Below are positions 53,983 through 62,317 of a stretch of 64,000 bases of DNA, piece after piece. The stretch's first letter is position 1. Each line of letters begins with the position of its first letter. Origin of the DNA: Bacillus sp. T33-2 (GTDB lineage Bacteria; Bacillota; Bacilli; Bacillales; Cytobacillaceae); assembly GCF_002860205.1 (NCBI RefSeq), contig NZ_PGVB01000016.1, forward strand, positions 62,001-126,000. The letters run 5' to 3'. The notes under the pieces are model-generated. The model saw nothing but the letters and a program-made list of their open reading frames with translations. It did not search any database and was not told the origin of the DNA. Made by a program: the position numbers and the translations under genes.

Positions 53983-54876
53983 ATGCCTTCACCAATCATT
54001 GAAAAAAATACAAGCGTACCGGCAATCGAGCTAAATAGGGATAAGTCCTACATGAAAAAAGCAATTAAACTGATCACCACCTACACGTTACTGCTGTTTA
54101 TCACCGTGCTTACAGTCGGTCCTTTTTTATGGCTCGTGGCGACCTCACTTAAATCTGGGAGTGAAAATATTTTTCAGTACCCACCCAAATTTATACCGGA
54201 GAATCCGACCTTGAGTAACTATAAGGGAGTTATGGAGGCATTTCCATTTTGGCGGTATTTAATGAACAGCACGATCGTCTCGTTGTTGACGGTCACCTTT
54301 AATATCATATTCTGCTCACTTGCGGCGTATCCACTTGCCCGGATGAATTTTAAAGGCAAAAACATCGTGTTCATCCTCATTATCAGCACGATGATGATCC
54401 CGTTCCAGCTATTGATGATTCCGATCTATCTTTTATCATTGGAGCTGGGCCTCCAAAATACCTATGCAGGGCTTGTGTTGCCGCATGCGACAACGGCATT
54501 CGGCATCTTTTTGATGCGCCAGGCGTTTTTTACGATTCCTTACGAGCTCGATGAATCGGGCCGAATGGATGGAGCCAACTCGTTCCAAATATGGTGGAAA
54601 ATTTTAGTTCCTCTAGTGAAACCATCAATTGTGACACTGGCTATTTTTACATTTGTCACAGCGTGGGGGGACTTCTTGTGGCCGCTTATTATTACCAATG
54701 ATGAAAGCATGTATACATTGCCTCTGGGAGTGAACACCCTGGCCGGAAATTTTTCGTCAAACTGGCGCCTCATCGCAGCGGGGGCGGTTATTTCTGTTCT
54801 GCCAATTATTGTCTTCTTTGCCGTCATGCAGCGCCACTTCATTGAAGGAGCAATGAAAGGAGCCGTTAAAGGATGA
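53983..54876 (+). CDS. Sugar ABC transporter permease (MalG/UgpE type)
   Basis: 297 residues from ATG 53983 (AAGGGGTGATCAAC upstream, preferred to the GTG at 53974 inside that site). Six TM helices and EAA loop DESGRMDGANSFQIWWKILV. The C-terminal IEGAMKGAVKG is typical of MalG-type permeases. Second half of the importer. The following small frame overlaps it by four bases (ATGA). Confidence 0.9.
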   Translation: MPSPIIEKNTSVPAIELNRDKSYMKKAIKLITTYTLLLFITVLTVGPFLWLVATSLKSGSENIFQYPPKFIPENPTLSNYKGVMEAFPFWRYLMNSTIVSLLTVTFNIIFCSLAAYPLARMNFKGKNIVFILIISTMMIPFQLLMIPIYLLSLELGLQNTYAGLVLPHATTAFGIFLMRQAFFTIPYELDESGRMDGANSFQIWWKILVPLVKPSIVTLAIFTFVTAWGDFLWPLIITNDESMYTLPLGVNTLAGNFSSNWRLIAAGAVISVLPIIVFFAVMQRHFIEGAMKGAVKG

Positions 54877-54968
54877 CGGAAAAAAGCCATATACGCTATA
54901 TCGCGTTTCACAACCACTCGGACCGGGAGTGCTACTTCCCTTGTGAAGTTCATGACTGGCACGAATAA
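54873..54968 (+). CDS. Small ORF (31 residues), possibly a truncated gene
   Basis: ATG 54873 overlaps the permease stop in an ATGA junction, the classic sign of translational coupling. The product (MTEKSHIRYIAFHNHSDREC, then YFPCEVHDWHE) is His/Cys/Asp-rich. If one base is removed near the TAA, the frame continues KIATYMIEFEESGDIKCSGK to a stop overlapping the DUF4127 start. It may be a frameshifted small gene of about 51 residues. No family recognised. Confidence 0.35.
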   Translation: MTEKSHIRYIAFHNHSDRECYFPCEVHDWHE

Positions 54969-55013
54969 GATTGCCACGTATATGATTGAATTTGAGGAAA
55001 GCGGGGACATAAA

Positions 55014-56561
55014 ATGCAGCGGAAAATAGCGCTTATTCCGGTGGATGCACGGCCTGTAACCCGGGATTTGCCCTGCCAGCTTGCCTCGATCGGCGGCTGG
55101 GAGGTGCTCGTGCCGGAAACAGAAATGCTCGGCTTTTTAAGGCATCCTGGGAATGTCAATACCCTGTCAGAATGGATTAAAGCCGTAGCACCGATGGTCG
55201 ACGGTTTTGTAATTTCAACAGACATGATTGGTTACGGCGGGCTCGTTCCGTCAAGAATTAACATGGAAGCGGAAGAAGTAATCAGCGCCAGGATGAACAC
55301 CCTGCGTGAGTTGAAAAGTCTATACCCGGACAAGAAAATCATGGCTTTCAGTGCAACAATGCGCATCTCAAATAACTATGTAAACGAGGAAGAAAAAGAA
55401 TACTGGAAGGATTTCGGTGAAGAAATCTGGGCGTATTCCTATCATTCTCACAGATTTGAAAAGACAAAAAGCCCTGAGTCGGAAGTGATGATTGTCCAGC
55501 TTGCCGCAAAGATACCACCCCATATCCTGGAAGACTATGTGGCAGCGCGGACGAAAAACTTTAATTTAAGCCTGTCGCTTTTGTATTTAGTCGAAGAAGG
55601 AATAATAGATGTACTTGTGTATCCACAGGACGATACGTCAGAATACGGGTTCAATATCCGTGAACAGGAACTGTTATCTGAGGAAGTGATGAAGCGTTCA
55701 CTCTTTTCGAAAGTTTTCATTTATCCGGGTGCCGATGAGGTTGCGAATACGCTTGTCTCACGAATGATTTACCAGCTTGAGGAAGTAAAGCAGCCGTCAT
55801 TTTTTCCGATTTTTAGCGGAGAAAAAGGGGCGCTTTCTTCAGCAATGTATGAAGACCGCCCGATCTCAGAATCTGTCAAAGGCCAGATTTTTGCCTTTGG
55901 TGGCCATACAGCAGACTGCCCCGCCGTTGCAGATATTATTTTGGCAGTAAATGTTCCGGGCAGGCAGCAGGGAGACCTGGCCTTGCAGAAAAATCTTGAA
56001 GGAGTCGATAGCACGGACCGCAATATCGGTGAATGGATTTCACGGATCAAAACTTATCTTGCGAATGGCAAAATGGTTGCCATAGCGGACGTTGCCTATG
56101 CAAACGGGGCTGACGGGAAGATGATGCCGTGGCTGCTGGACCAAATCGCTATCGACCAAATATCCGGATTTGCTGCGTGGAATACAGCCGGGAATACACT
56201 CGGTACAGCAGTGGCGCAGGCTTCAATGATTCATTTGCAAAAATTGAAGCCGTCACTGCATGAGGCAGAAATAAAACAAAGGTTGATTGACCAGCTCGCC
56301 ATCCGGCTTCTTGATGATTATATCTATCAAACAACTGTCCGCCAGCAGGTAAGAAATTCAACAGATGAGAGTTCATTAACTAAGGAACAGCTTCTTAAAG
56401 TGGTCGAGAAGAGATTTTTCATTGAAGCTGTACCGTTCCTGAACAAGTTGGGGCTTGATTACGATATCAAAGTCTATTTGCCATGGAACCGGACTTTTGA
56501 AATTGGCCTTAATTTGTTAAAGAGTTCTGTCAGGCATACGGATACGGTCCCAAATAGCTGA
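55014..56561 (+). CDS. DUF4127-family protein
   Basis: 515 residues, cytoplasmic, family-typical start KIALIPVDARPVTRDLPCQL. Conserved-looking segments: VDGFVISTDMIGYGGLVPSR, VYPQDDTSEYGFNIREQ, IYPGADEVANTLVSRM, FAFGGHTADCPAVADI and GFAAWNTAGNTLGTAVAQA. DUF4127 has no established biochemical role that I know of; in Bacilli and Paenibacilli it recurs in sugar ABC/ROK/glycosidase clusters, as here. Repeated Asp/His-rich motifs in polar loops suggest an enzyme. AAAGCGGGGAC precedes the ATG. Confidence 0.75.
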   Translation: MQRKIALIPVDARPVTRDLPCQLASIGGWEVLVPETEMLGFLRHPGNVNTLSEWIKAVAPMVDGFVISTDMIGYGGLVPSRINMEAEEVISARMNTLRELKSLYPDKKIMAFSATMRISNNYVNEEEKEYWKDFGEEIWAYSYHSHRFEKTKSPESEVMIVQLAAKIPPHILEDYVAARTKNFNLSLSLLYLVEEGIIDVLVYPQDDTSEYGFNIREQELLSEEVMKRSLFSKVFIYPGADEVANTLVSRMIYQLEEVKQPSFFPIFSGEKGALSSAMYEDRPISESVKGQIFAFGGHTADCPAVADIILAVNVPGRQQGDLALQKNLEGVDSTDRNIGEWISRIKTYLANGKMVAIADVAYANGADGKMMPWLLDQIAIDQISGFAAWNTAGNTLGTAVAQASMIHLQKLKPSLHEAEIKQRLIDQLAIRLLDDYIYQTTVRQQVRNSTDESSLTKEQLLKVVEKRFFIEAVPFLNKLGLDYDIKVYLPWNRTFEIGLNLLKSSVRHTDTVPNS

Positions 56562-56666
56562 CCCAGACTAAGATGAAAAACATCCGGGAAATGGTTTCGT
56601 CTATTGGCATTGCTGGCGAAAAAGGACAGTTTCATCACCCGATTTTTATGGAAGGGAGCTGGAAAT

Positions 56667-58238
56667 GTGCATAACGAGTTAAGGGCAAACATCATAATTA
56701 TCGGAGGAAGTGTCGGCGGATGTGCCGCGGCACTATCAGCCGCAAAACTGGGCAAGAGAGTCATCATGACCGAGGAGACAGCCTGGATTGGCGGCCAGCT
56801 TACAAGCCAGGCAGTTCCGCCAGATGAACACAAATGGATCGAGCAGTTTGGCTGCACGAAAACATACCGTGAATTCCGGAATCGGGTCAGGGACTATTAT
56901 CGGCGCAACTATCCGCTAACCGCTGATATGAGAAAAATAGATAACCTGAATCCCGGTAACGGCTGGGTCAGCCATCTGGCCCATGAACCAAAGGCAGCAC
57001 TAGCCGTTTTGGAGGAGATGCTGACTCCATATACAAGTAGTGGCAAGATTACTATTTTGAGAGAATATCGTCCAATAGATGCAGAAACAGCACAAGACAC
57101 GGTAATTTCCGTGACGGTTGAGAATGTTCGCAGCAAGCATAAGCTAAGATTAACAGGCACATATTTTTTAGATGCAACCGAATGCGGGGATGTCCTGCCA
57201 TTAGCTGGAGTGGAATATGTTACAGGTGCAGAGGCAAGAAGTGAAACGGGCGAGCTACATGCCCCGGAGGAATCAATCCCTCAGGACATGCAGCCGATCA
57301 CACATGTGTTTGCAGTCGACTATATCCAAGGCGAAGACTATACAATTGAAAAACCTGAGCAATACGAGTTCTGGAAAGAGTACCAGGCGCCATTTTTACA
57401 GCATAAGCAGCTGAGCTGGTGTGTCCCTGATGCCCATACCGGCGGCTTGAAGGAATTTACGATGTTCCGTACGGAAGAGCTGTGGGGTCTTTGGGACTAC
57501 CGCCGAATCATTGATCAATCATTGTATGAAGCCGGGGCATATGAAGGTGACATCGTGCTGGTTAACTGGCCGCAGAATGATTACTGGCTTGGTTCGATCA
57601 TTGATGTCAGCGAAGAAGAGCGCATAAAGCATCTTGAAGGAGCGAAGCAGTTAAGCTTATCGCTCCTGTACTGGCTGCAGACTGAGGCGCCGCGTCTGGA
57701 CGGCGGGAAAGGATATCCAGGAATAAGGCTGAGAAACGATGTGCTTGGTACTGATGACGGCCTCGCGTTGTACCCATACATCCGGGAGTCCCGGCGAATA
57801 AAGGCACAGTTCACCGTTACAGAAAATCATATCAATGCAATTATACGCGGAGACAAAGGAATTGAAAGGTTTAACGATTCTGTAGGAGTCGGCAGCTACC
57901 GTATTGATCTCCATCCGACTACTGTAACTAATACCTTTTTCTACACGGAAAGCTATCCCTTCGAAATTCCGCTTGGAAGCCTATTGCCAGTCAGAGTGAA
58001 AAACCTTTTGCCAGCCTGTAAAAATATCGGCACGACCCACATCACAAACGGCTGCTTCCGTGTCCATCCGGTAGAATGGAATATCGGAGAATCAGCAGGG
58101 TTTTTAGCTGCATTTGCGTTCAAAAAAGGTGTGCTGCCTGCTGACGTGCGGAACGATAGCGAGTTGCTGAAGGAATTTCAATTGTTGCTGGAGCAGCAGG
58201 GGGTTGAACTTTCTTGGCCTGAACTAGGGGCAATATAA
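56667..58238 (+). CDS. FAD-dependent oxidoreductase (FAD_oxidored, PF12831-like)
   Basis: 523 residues from GTG 56667, which follows GAAGGGAGCTGG; an in-frame ATG at 56604 lacks a site. Dinucleotide fold NIIIIGGSVGGCAAALSAAK with the acidic end VIMTEE, then WIGGQLTSQAVPPDEHKWIE, YFLDATECGDVLPLAGVEYV and C-terminal PACKNIGTTHITNGCFRVHP with EWNIGESAGFLAAFA. This fits the large group of FAD proteins in polysaccharide loci whose substrates are mostly unknown. Last gene of the glycan operon. It might oxidise a sugar C3 or hydroxyl to permit elimination-type glycoside cleavage, but that is speculation. Confidence 0.75.
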   Translation: MHNELRANIIIIGGSVGGCAAALSAAKLGKRVIMTEETAWIGGQLTSQAVPPDEHKWIEQFGCTKTYREFRNRVRDYYRRNYPLTADMRKIDNLNPGNGWVSHLAHEPKAALAVLEEMLTPYTSSGKITILREYRPIDAETAQDTVISVTVENVRSKHKLRLTGTYFLDATECGDVLPLAGVEYVTGAEARSETGELHAPEESIPQDMQPITHVFAVDYIQGEDYTIEKPEQYEFWKEYQAPFLQHKQLSWCVPDAHTGGLKEFTMFRTEELWGLWDYRRIIDQSLYEAGAYEGDIVLVNWPQNDYWLGSIIDVSEEERIKHLEGAKQLSLSLLYWLQTEAPRLDGGKGYPGIRLRNDVLGTDDGLALYPYIRESRRIKAQFTVTENHINAIIRGDKGIERFNDSVGVGSYRIDLHPTTVTNTFFYTESYPFEIPLGSLLPVRVKNLLPACKNIGTTHITNGCFRVHPVEWNIGESAGFLAAFAFKKGVLPADVRNDSELLKEFQLLLEQQGVELSWPELGAI

Positions 58239-58435
58239 ACAAGCTAGGAATTTTAGATCAGTAAGAGGTCCATTATTGTCATCCTGAGGGCTTTCCTTAA
58301 TAGCCCCCGAATTTGGAGCCTCTCTTTTTTTATGTCTGGTCAAAGACGGTTCGGTGTCTCCTCGAAGACAACTCTTTTCCGTTGATAATCACTTAGCAAC
58401 TTGCAAGAATGCACATTTCTTTCCCATTAATAATT

Positions 58436-58453
58436 AATGAATGGCCATTCATT
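58436..58453. promoter_or_regulatory. 18-bp perfect palindrome, TetR-type operator
   Basis: AATGAATGGCCATTCATT, identical to its reverse complement. It lies 46 bases before the MBL gene start and just upstream of a TATATT -10-like element. TGAATG...CATTCA half-sites are typical of TetR-family operators in Bacillaceae. No TetR gene is in this window. Confidence 0.6.
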
Positions 58454-58499
58454 TTGTGTTATATTACGTACAAAGGAGATGGGCAAAGGGGGACGGAAC

Positions 58500-59312
58500 A
58501 TGCTGTTGAAGAAGGACTTTACTGAACAAACGATAAATGGGGTGCATCTGGCAAACGGAACAGTGAGGTTTAATAATATCAAGTTGAATGTCCACTGTTT
58601 TGTGGTGGATGGTGTTTTGATTGATACGGGGGCACGGTCCCTGGAAAAAGAGTTTAAGCCATTTTTCGAAAAGGCGGATATAGATCAGGTGATGATTACC
58701 CATTTTCATGAGGACCATACAGGCTGCGCCGCCTTTCTTCAGGAAAAAAGGCTGCCGATTTTCATGAATGGGTTGATGCTAGACGTTTGCATGAAGAAAG
58801 CGGACTATCCGATTTACAGAAAGGTGTTCTGGGGAAAGCGAAAGCCATTTGAAGCGAGTTCCATTGCTTCTACCTTTACGTCTCGCCGTTCAACTTGGGA
58901 TGTGATCGAGACGCCAGGGCATTCCCGGGATCATCTGGCTTTTTTGAACCGCGGTACTGGCCAGCTTTTTACCGGGGATCTCTACATTCAGGAGCGGACA
59001 AAGGTTGTGATGCGGGATGAAAATGTGCCGGTCATTATTGAGTCATTAAAAAAAGTACTAGCTTATGACTTTGAAGACGTATTTTGCAGCCATGCCGGCT
59101 TCTTGAAGGATGGGCGCGCGGCGTTGAAAAGAAAGCTGGAGTACTTACAGGAACTGCAGGAGAAAGTAGTAAGTCTCCACAAAAAGGGAATGGGACCAGA
59201 ATCAATCAGTGCCACCTTGTTCCCGAAAAAATATCCGATAATATCTTTATCCTTGGGAGAATGGGATTCCATCCATATCATCGAATCCATCCTTCAGGCA
59301 CAGTCCAGGTAA
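58500..59312 (+). CDS. MBL-fold metallo-hydrolase
   Basis: 270 residues from ATG 58500 (AAAGGGGG upstream; a longer frame from 58437 begins in the operator). Metallo-beta-lactamase motifs: THFHEDHTG (HxHxDH), ETPGHSRDHLAFL, FTGDLYI, FCSHAG. The C-terminal helical part (KRKLEYLQELQEKVVSLHKK; GMGPESISATLFPKKY) is typical of glyoxalase II-like proteins of Bacilli. Substrate unknown. A single gene under the palindromic operator, followed by a degenerate hairpin repeat. Confidence 0.85.
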   Translation: MLLKKDFTEQTINGVHLANGTVRFNNIKLNVHCFVVDGVLIDTGARSLEKEFKPFFEKADIDQVMITHFHEDHTGCAAFLQEKRLPIFMNGLMLDVCMKKADYPIYRKVFWGKRKPFEASSIASTFTSRRSTWDVIETPGHSRDHLAFLNRGTGQLFTGDLYIQERTKVVMRDENVPVIIESLKKVLAYDFEDVFCSHAGFLKDGRAALKRKLEYLQELQEKVVSLHKKGMGPESISATLFPKKYPIISLSLGEWDSIHIIESILQAQSR

Positions 59313-59342
59313 GCATAGGGTCGGTTCTGGTGCAGCTTTTTA
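59311..59342. repeat. Dispersed hairpin repeat, copy 8 (degenerate)
   Basis: AAGCA...TAGGGTCGGTTCTGG...TGCAGCTTTTT, beginning at the stop codon of the MBL gene. Right arm has one inserted base. Confidence 0.55.
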
Positions 59343-59807
59343 ATGCTGAAAGTCAAAAAAACCATGTAATAAAGCTCTATTCTCCCGGACTTAAGGTTTC
59401 CATCGTCCTTTTGTACATAATATTTAGACTTTATAGGATGATTGATTCTTAAGAAATATCTTATCTTAAAACCAATCGAGTATTAAGGAGCATAATAGCT
59501 ATATTATATGTTTTGTTAACAAGGTAATTTGGGTCAGGAGCGTTTTTCACATGGGATCGACCAGATAACATATGTCAAATATTGAAGTCCGGAATGTAGC
59601 AGTAGCAAATTTGCCTCAATACTCATCGATGAATAGCAGCGCAGTACTGGTAAAATCAGACCGTTTTTATTTGTAAACAAAAATAATCCTTTTTAACTGA
59701 ATTTATTAATAACAGCATAACTCTTTCTATACCGGAATGACATCCACCATCAACATTTCACTGCTAAACTGGATTTGCACAATCAATTTAGCAGAGGAGA
59801 TGGAGAA
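59343..59807. other. Spacer before the glycerophosphodiesterase gene
   Basis: No convincing gene. A 34-residue frame at 59572-59676 (MSNIEVRNVAVANLPQYSSM...) has reasonable composition but no ribosome binding site; it may be a remnant of a small spore-type protein. Nothing else recognised. Confidence 0.4.
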
Positions 59808-60632
59808 ATGAAGAAAACATTCGCTGGAGCAGGTTTCGCACTAACCCTTTTGCTGAGCCCGTTTCAACAGGCGTTTGCCGCAGAATCCACTGGGCAAATC
59901 AGAAAGATTGATAATGTCGCACACCGCGGGGCGTCGGGATATGCTCCGGAAAACACCATTGCTGCTTTTGATAAAGCGGTAGAAATGAAGGTAGACTACA
60001 TAGAAATTGATGTCCAAAGAAGCAAGGACGGTGAACTTGTCATCATTCATGATACAACAGTTGACAGGACAACGGACGGAACGGGGTATGTCAGGGACTT
60101 GACATTTGAACAGCTGCGGAGCCTGGATGCGGGCAGCTTTAAGGGAGCGGAGTTTGCCGGCGAAAAAGTTCCTGCCTTTGATGAGGTGCTGGACCGGTAT
60201 CACGGAAACACCGGAATTTTAATAGAATTGAAAGCACCAGAACTTTATCCGGGAATTGAAGAAACTGTGGCCCAAGAGCTGCGGGAACGGAACCTTGACA
60301 AGCCGCAAAACAACAAAATTATTATTCAGTCTTTCAACTTTGAATCTATGAAAAAAATCGATGCCCTGCTTCCAAAGGTTCCGGTTGGTGTGCTCACTTC
60401 CTCCAGAGCCCATACAACCGACCAGGCCCTGCAGGAGTTTGCGGCTTACGCTGAATACTTTAATCCAAGCTATGGGATTGTTACGAAGGATCTTGTTGAT
60501 AGAGTACATGCACTCGACATGGGCATTTCATCCTGGACAGTCCGCAGCCGGGAAGCAGCACAATTCCTGATTGATATGCAAGTAGACGCCATCATTACCG
60601 ACTACCCCGATTATGTCGATCCAAGGAAATAG
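59808..60632 (+). CDS. glpQ: Secreted glycerophosphodiester phosphodiesterase (GlpQ-like)
   Basis: 274 residues from ATG 59808 (GAGGAGATGGAGAA upstream). Signal peptide to about residue 24 (AFAALS-type region ending QQAFAAE). GDPD barrel motifs: VAHRGASGYAPENTIAAFDK, DYIEIDVQRSKDGELVIIHD (catalytic Glu, Asp, His), DRTTDGTGYV, LIELKAPELYPG, GISSWTVR, DAIITDYPD. It hydrolyses glycerophosphodiesters outside the cell to glycerol-3-phosphate and the alcohol, and may act on teichoic acid fragments. Monocistronic with its own terminator. Confidence 0.9.
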   Translation: MKKTFAGAGFALTLLLSPFQQAFAAESTGQIRKIDNVAHRGASGYAPENTIAAFDKAVEMKVDYIEIDVQRSKDGELVIIHDTTVDRTTDGTGYVRDLTFEQLRSLDAGSFKGAEFAGEKVPAFDEVLDRYHGNTGILIELKAPELYPGIEETVAQELRERNLDKPQNNKIIIQSFNFESMKKIDALLPKVPVGVLTSSRAHTTDQALQEFAAYAEYFNPSYGIVTKDLVDRVHALDMGISSWTVRSREAAQFLIDMQVDAIITDYPDYVDPRK

Positions 60633-60698
60633 AAATTTTTTCTGTATTAAAATAAACGGTATTGTTAAATAATGTACCATGTTCAATAAGCGTCTAGA

Positions 60699-60737
60699 AA
60701 AGCCGTCAGCAACGAAAATGCTGATGGCTTTATTTTT
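60699..60737 (+). terminator. Rho-independent terminator after the GlpQ-like gene
   Basis: AAAGCCGTCAGCA (60699-60711), ACGAAAA, TGCTGATGGCTTT (60719-60731, one G-T type mismatch), then TATTTTT. Confidence 0.85.
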
Positions 60738-60880
60738 CCTGGAATATCGGATATGAAGATGTGAGAAAGTGTTATCAAAACTATTGAAGTCTGCTGATAA
60801 TAACATCATGTAAAAAGGTAACACTAATGTCAATAACTTAAATACCATCTTGTGATGATAACAACACTGGAGGAGTGAAA

Positions 60881-61045
60881 ATGAGTGACGATCGAAACGG
60901 CTGCCACAATATTAGTAAAAGAAAAGATATAAGTAAGGAAGAATTAAACCAGTATTTAAGTGAAGGCTGGAAGCTGATAAAAATAACGGTTGGAGAAGGG
61001 GAAACGCCCTTTACAGTTGGCTGGGAGGAAAACCATTTGCATTAA
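60881..61045 (+). CDS. Hypothetical 54-residue protein
   Basis: CTGGAGGAGTGAAA precedes ATG 60881. The product (MSDDRNGCHNISKRKDISKE, later LSEGWKLIKITVGEGETPF) looks like a small folded alpha/beta protein with no signal or TM helix. It is below common size cut-offs. Upstream is the GlpQ terminator, so it has its own promoter. No family recognised. Confidence 0.6.
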   Translation: MSDDRNGCHNISKRKDISKEELNQYLSEGWKLIKITVGEGETPFTVGWEENHLH

Positions 61046-61126
61046 ATGAATGCCAAGTGGCCAACCCAATTATTGTGCAGCATAGGTGTAGGTAGGTTTC
61101 CCCGGGAATGTTCTATGCAGTAAAAC

Positions 61127-61870
61127 TTATAGTTTTAACTGTTTAAGATCGTCATTGACCTGGTGCAAATCGAACTCCTCCGGGTCGAAATCTTTATAAT
61201 GCTCATAATACTCCTCGTCTATGTCATACGCATCCTTATCGACCCCAGGCGAGTCCGTCAATAGCATATATCCATATACGCCACCGCAGTCTTCCGGTGG
61301 GCACGCTCGTTTTCCTTTCAGGCAAACGGGGTGCTCGAGCTTTTCTTGTGATTGTTCAATTTTCTCTACTAATATTAAATGTTCCCAATCATCCCCGAAA
61401 TCGTAGGTATAGGTGAATTTGAATTTATCTGCGGGTACCCAATCTGCAAGCCTCTCTTTCTTCGAATCGGCCTTTTCGCGGAAGCTTGGGAGGAACAATC
61501 CAAAGTCCTGCTCTTCATCAGGCAGTTCAAGGAGCACATCATTCAATTCAAAATTGTATAGGTGGTAGTTTTCCCAGCCCATGGCGGCCTGGATCGCTGT
61601 ATGGAGTTGGTGGAAGGTAATGCTGCCTGGCACCAGGATCCTTCTCCAAATCGGTGGCCGTATTCCTTTTAGGCTTACCTTAAGCTGATAGGTAAACGTA
61701 CTCTGTTTGCGTCTGCCAGAACGCTTTGGCGTGGACTTTTTGTTCGGTGGAATTGGAGAACTGCCTAGCAGATTGTCAATCTGACGCTTTTCAGAAGGAG
61801 ATAGGTTTTGATAAGCTTCTGTCTTTCTTATGTCTTTAGAAAGCATGGCCATGATATGGTTTATATCCAT
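61127..61870 (-). CDS. Plasmid pRiA4b ORF-3-like family protein
   Basis: 247 residues from ATG 61870 (GAGGAGGAACGAACG upstream); the longer frame to 62167 runs through non-coding sequence. The N-terminal 60 residues are a variable helical region. The conserved domain (about 62-215) has the family signature QLKVSLKGIRPPIWRRILVP, FHQLHTAIQAAMGWENYHLY, YTYDFGDDWEHLILVEK and CPPEDCGGVYGYMLL. The family is common in bacteria and linked to plasmids and transposons, with no established function. It is convergent with the small 54-residue gene. Confidence 0.85.
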   Translation of the reverse strand: MDINHIMAMLSKDIRKTEAYQNLSPSEKRQIDNLLGSSPIPPNKKSTPKRSGRRKQSTFTYQLKVSLKGIRPPIWRRILVPGSITFHQLHTAIQAAMGWENYHLYNFELNDVLLELPDEEQDFGLFLPSFREKADSKKERLADWVPADKFKFTYTYDFGDDWEHLILVEKIEQSQEKLEHPVCLKGKRACPPEDCGGVYGYMLLTDSPGVDKDAYDIDEEYYEHYKDFDPEEFDLHQVNDDLKQLKL

Positions 61871-61906
61871 CGTTCGTTCCTCCTCATAGGTTCTTACCGC
61901 TATTAT

Positions 61907-61950
61907 AAAGCATAGGTAAAGCATTGGCACGGTTCTTCTGCGTCTATGGT
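61907..61950. repeat. Dispersed hairpin repeat, copy 9 (degenerate)
   Basis: AAAGCATAGGTAAAGCATTG followed by GCACGGTTCTTCTGCGTCT. The arm is duplicated and the right arm reads TGCGTCT. It lies just upstream of the pRiA4b-like gene. Confidence 0.45.
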
Positions 61951-62040
61951 GTCTAATCTCTAATGGGAGGAATTTGGTATAATGACCACAATTCCTTCGA
62001 CTGGGGGGACGCCGACAATTGAACAGTCGATACATCATTG

Positions 62041-62095
62041 ACAACAACATCTGGCTGGCGCATGAAATGATGTCACCCAGATGTTGTTTCTTTTT
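62041..62095 (+). terminator. Strong terminator-like hairpin without an obvious gene
   Basis: ACAACATCTGG (62041-62051) and CCAGATGTTGT (62074-62084) followed by TTCTTTTTCTC. The stem is perfect over 11 bp. No plus-strand gene lies upstream; the 61871-62317 spacer otherwise holds a degenerate repeat and nothing else that I recognise. It could end a small RNA or be left from a deleted gene. Confidence 0.6.
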
Positions 62096-62317
62096 CTCAA
62101 GAAAATTATCGAAGACGAAATCATTATGGATATGTCCACTTTTATTCATATGGAATTGTTTTCTCATTTTGATGATACAAATCCATTACCCAGAATTCCA
62201 AGGCTTTCTGACTATTGAAATGTAGGTCTCGGCCTTTACATCCAGATTATGTTGGAAAAGACATATCGGTATGGTTTAATAGATGAAAATCATACTAGAA
62301 GCAGGTGGCATAACCGG

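Noticed and set aside
59572-59676. 34-residue plus-strand frame
   Set aside because: No ribosome binding site and no family; not enough to call a gene.
61871-62167. N-terminal extension of the pRiA4b-like gene by about 99 codons
   Set aside because: It runs through a degenerate hairpin repeat and a terminator; the ATG at 61870 has GAGGAGG at proper spacing and fits the family start.
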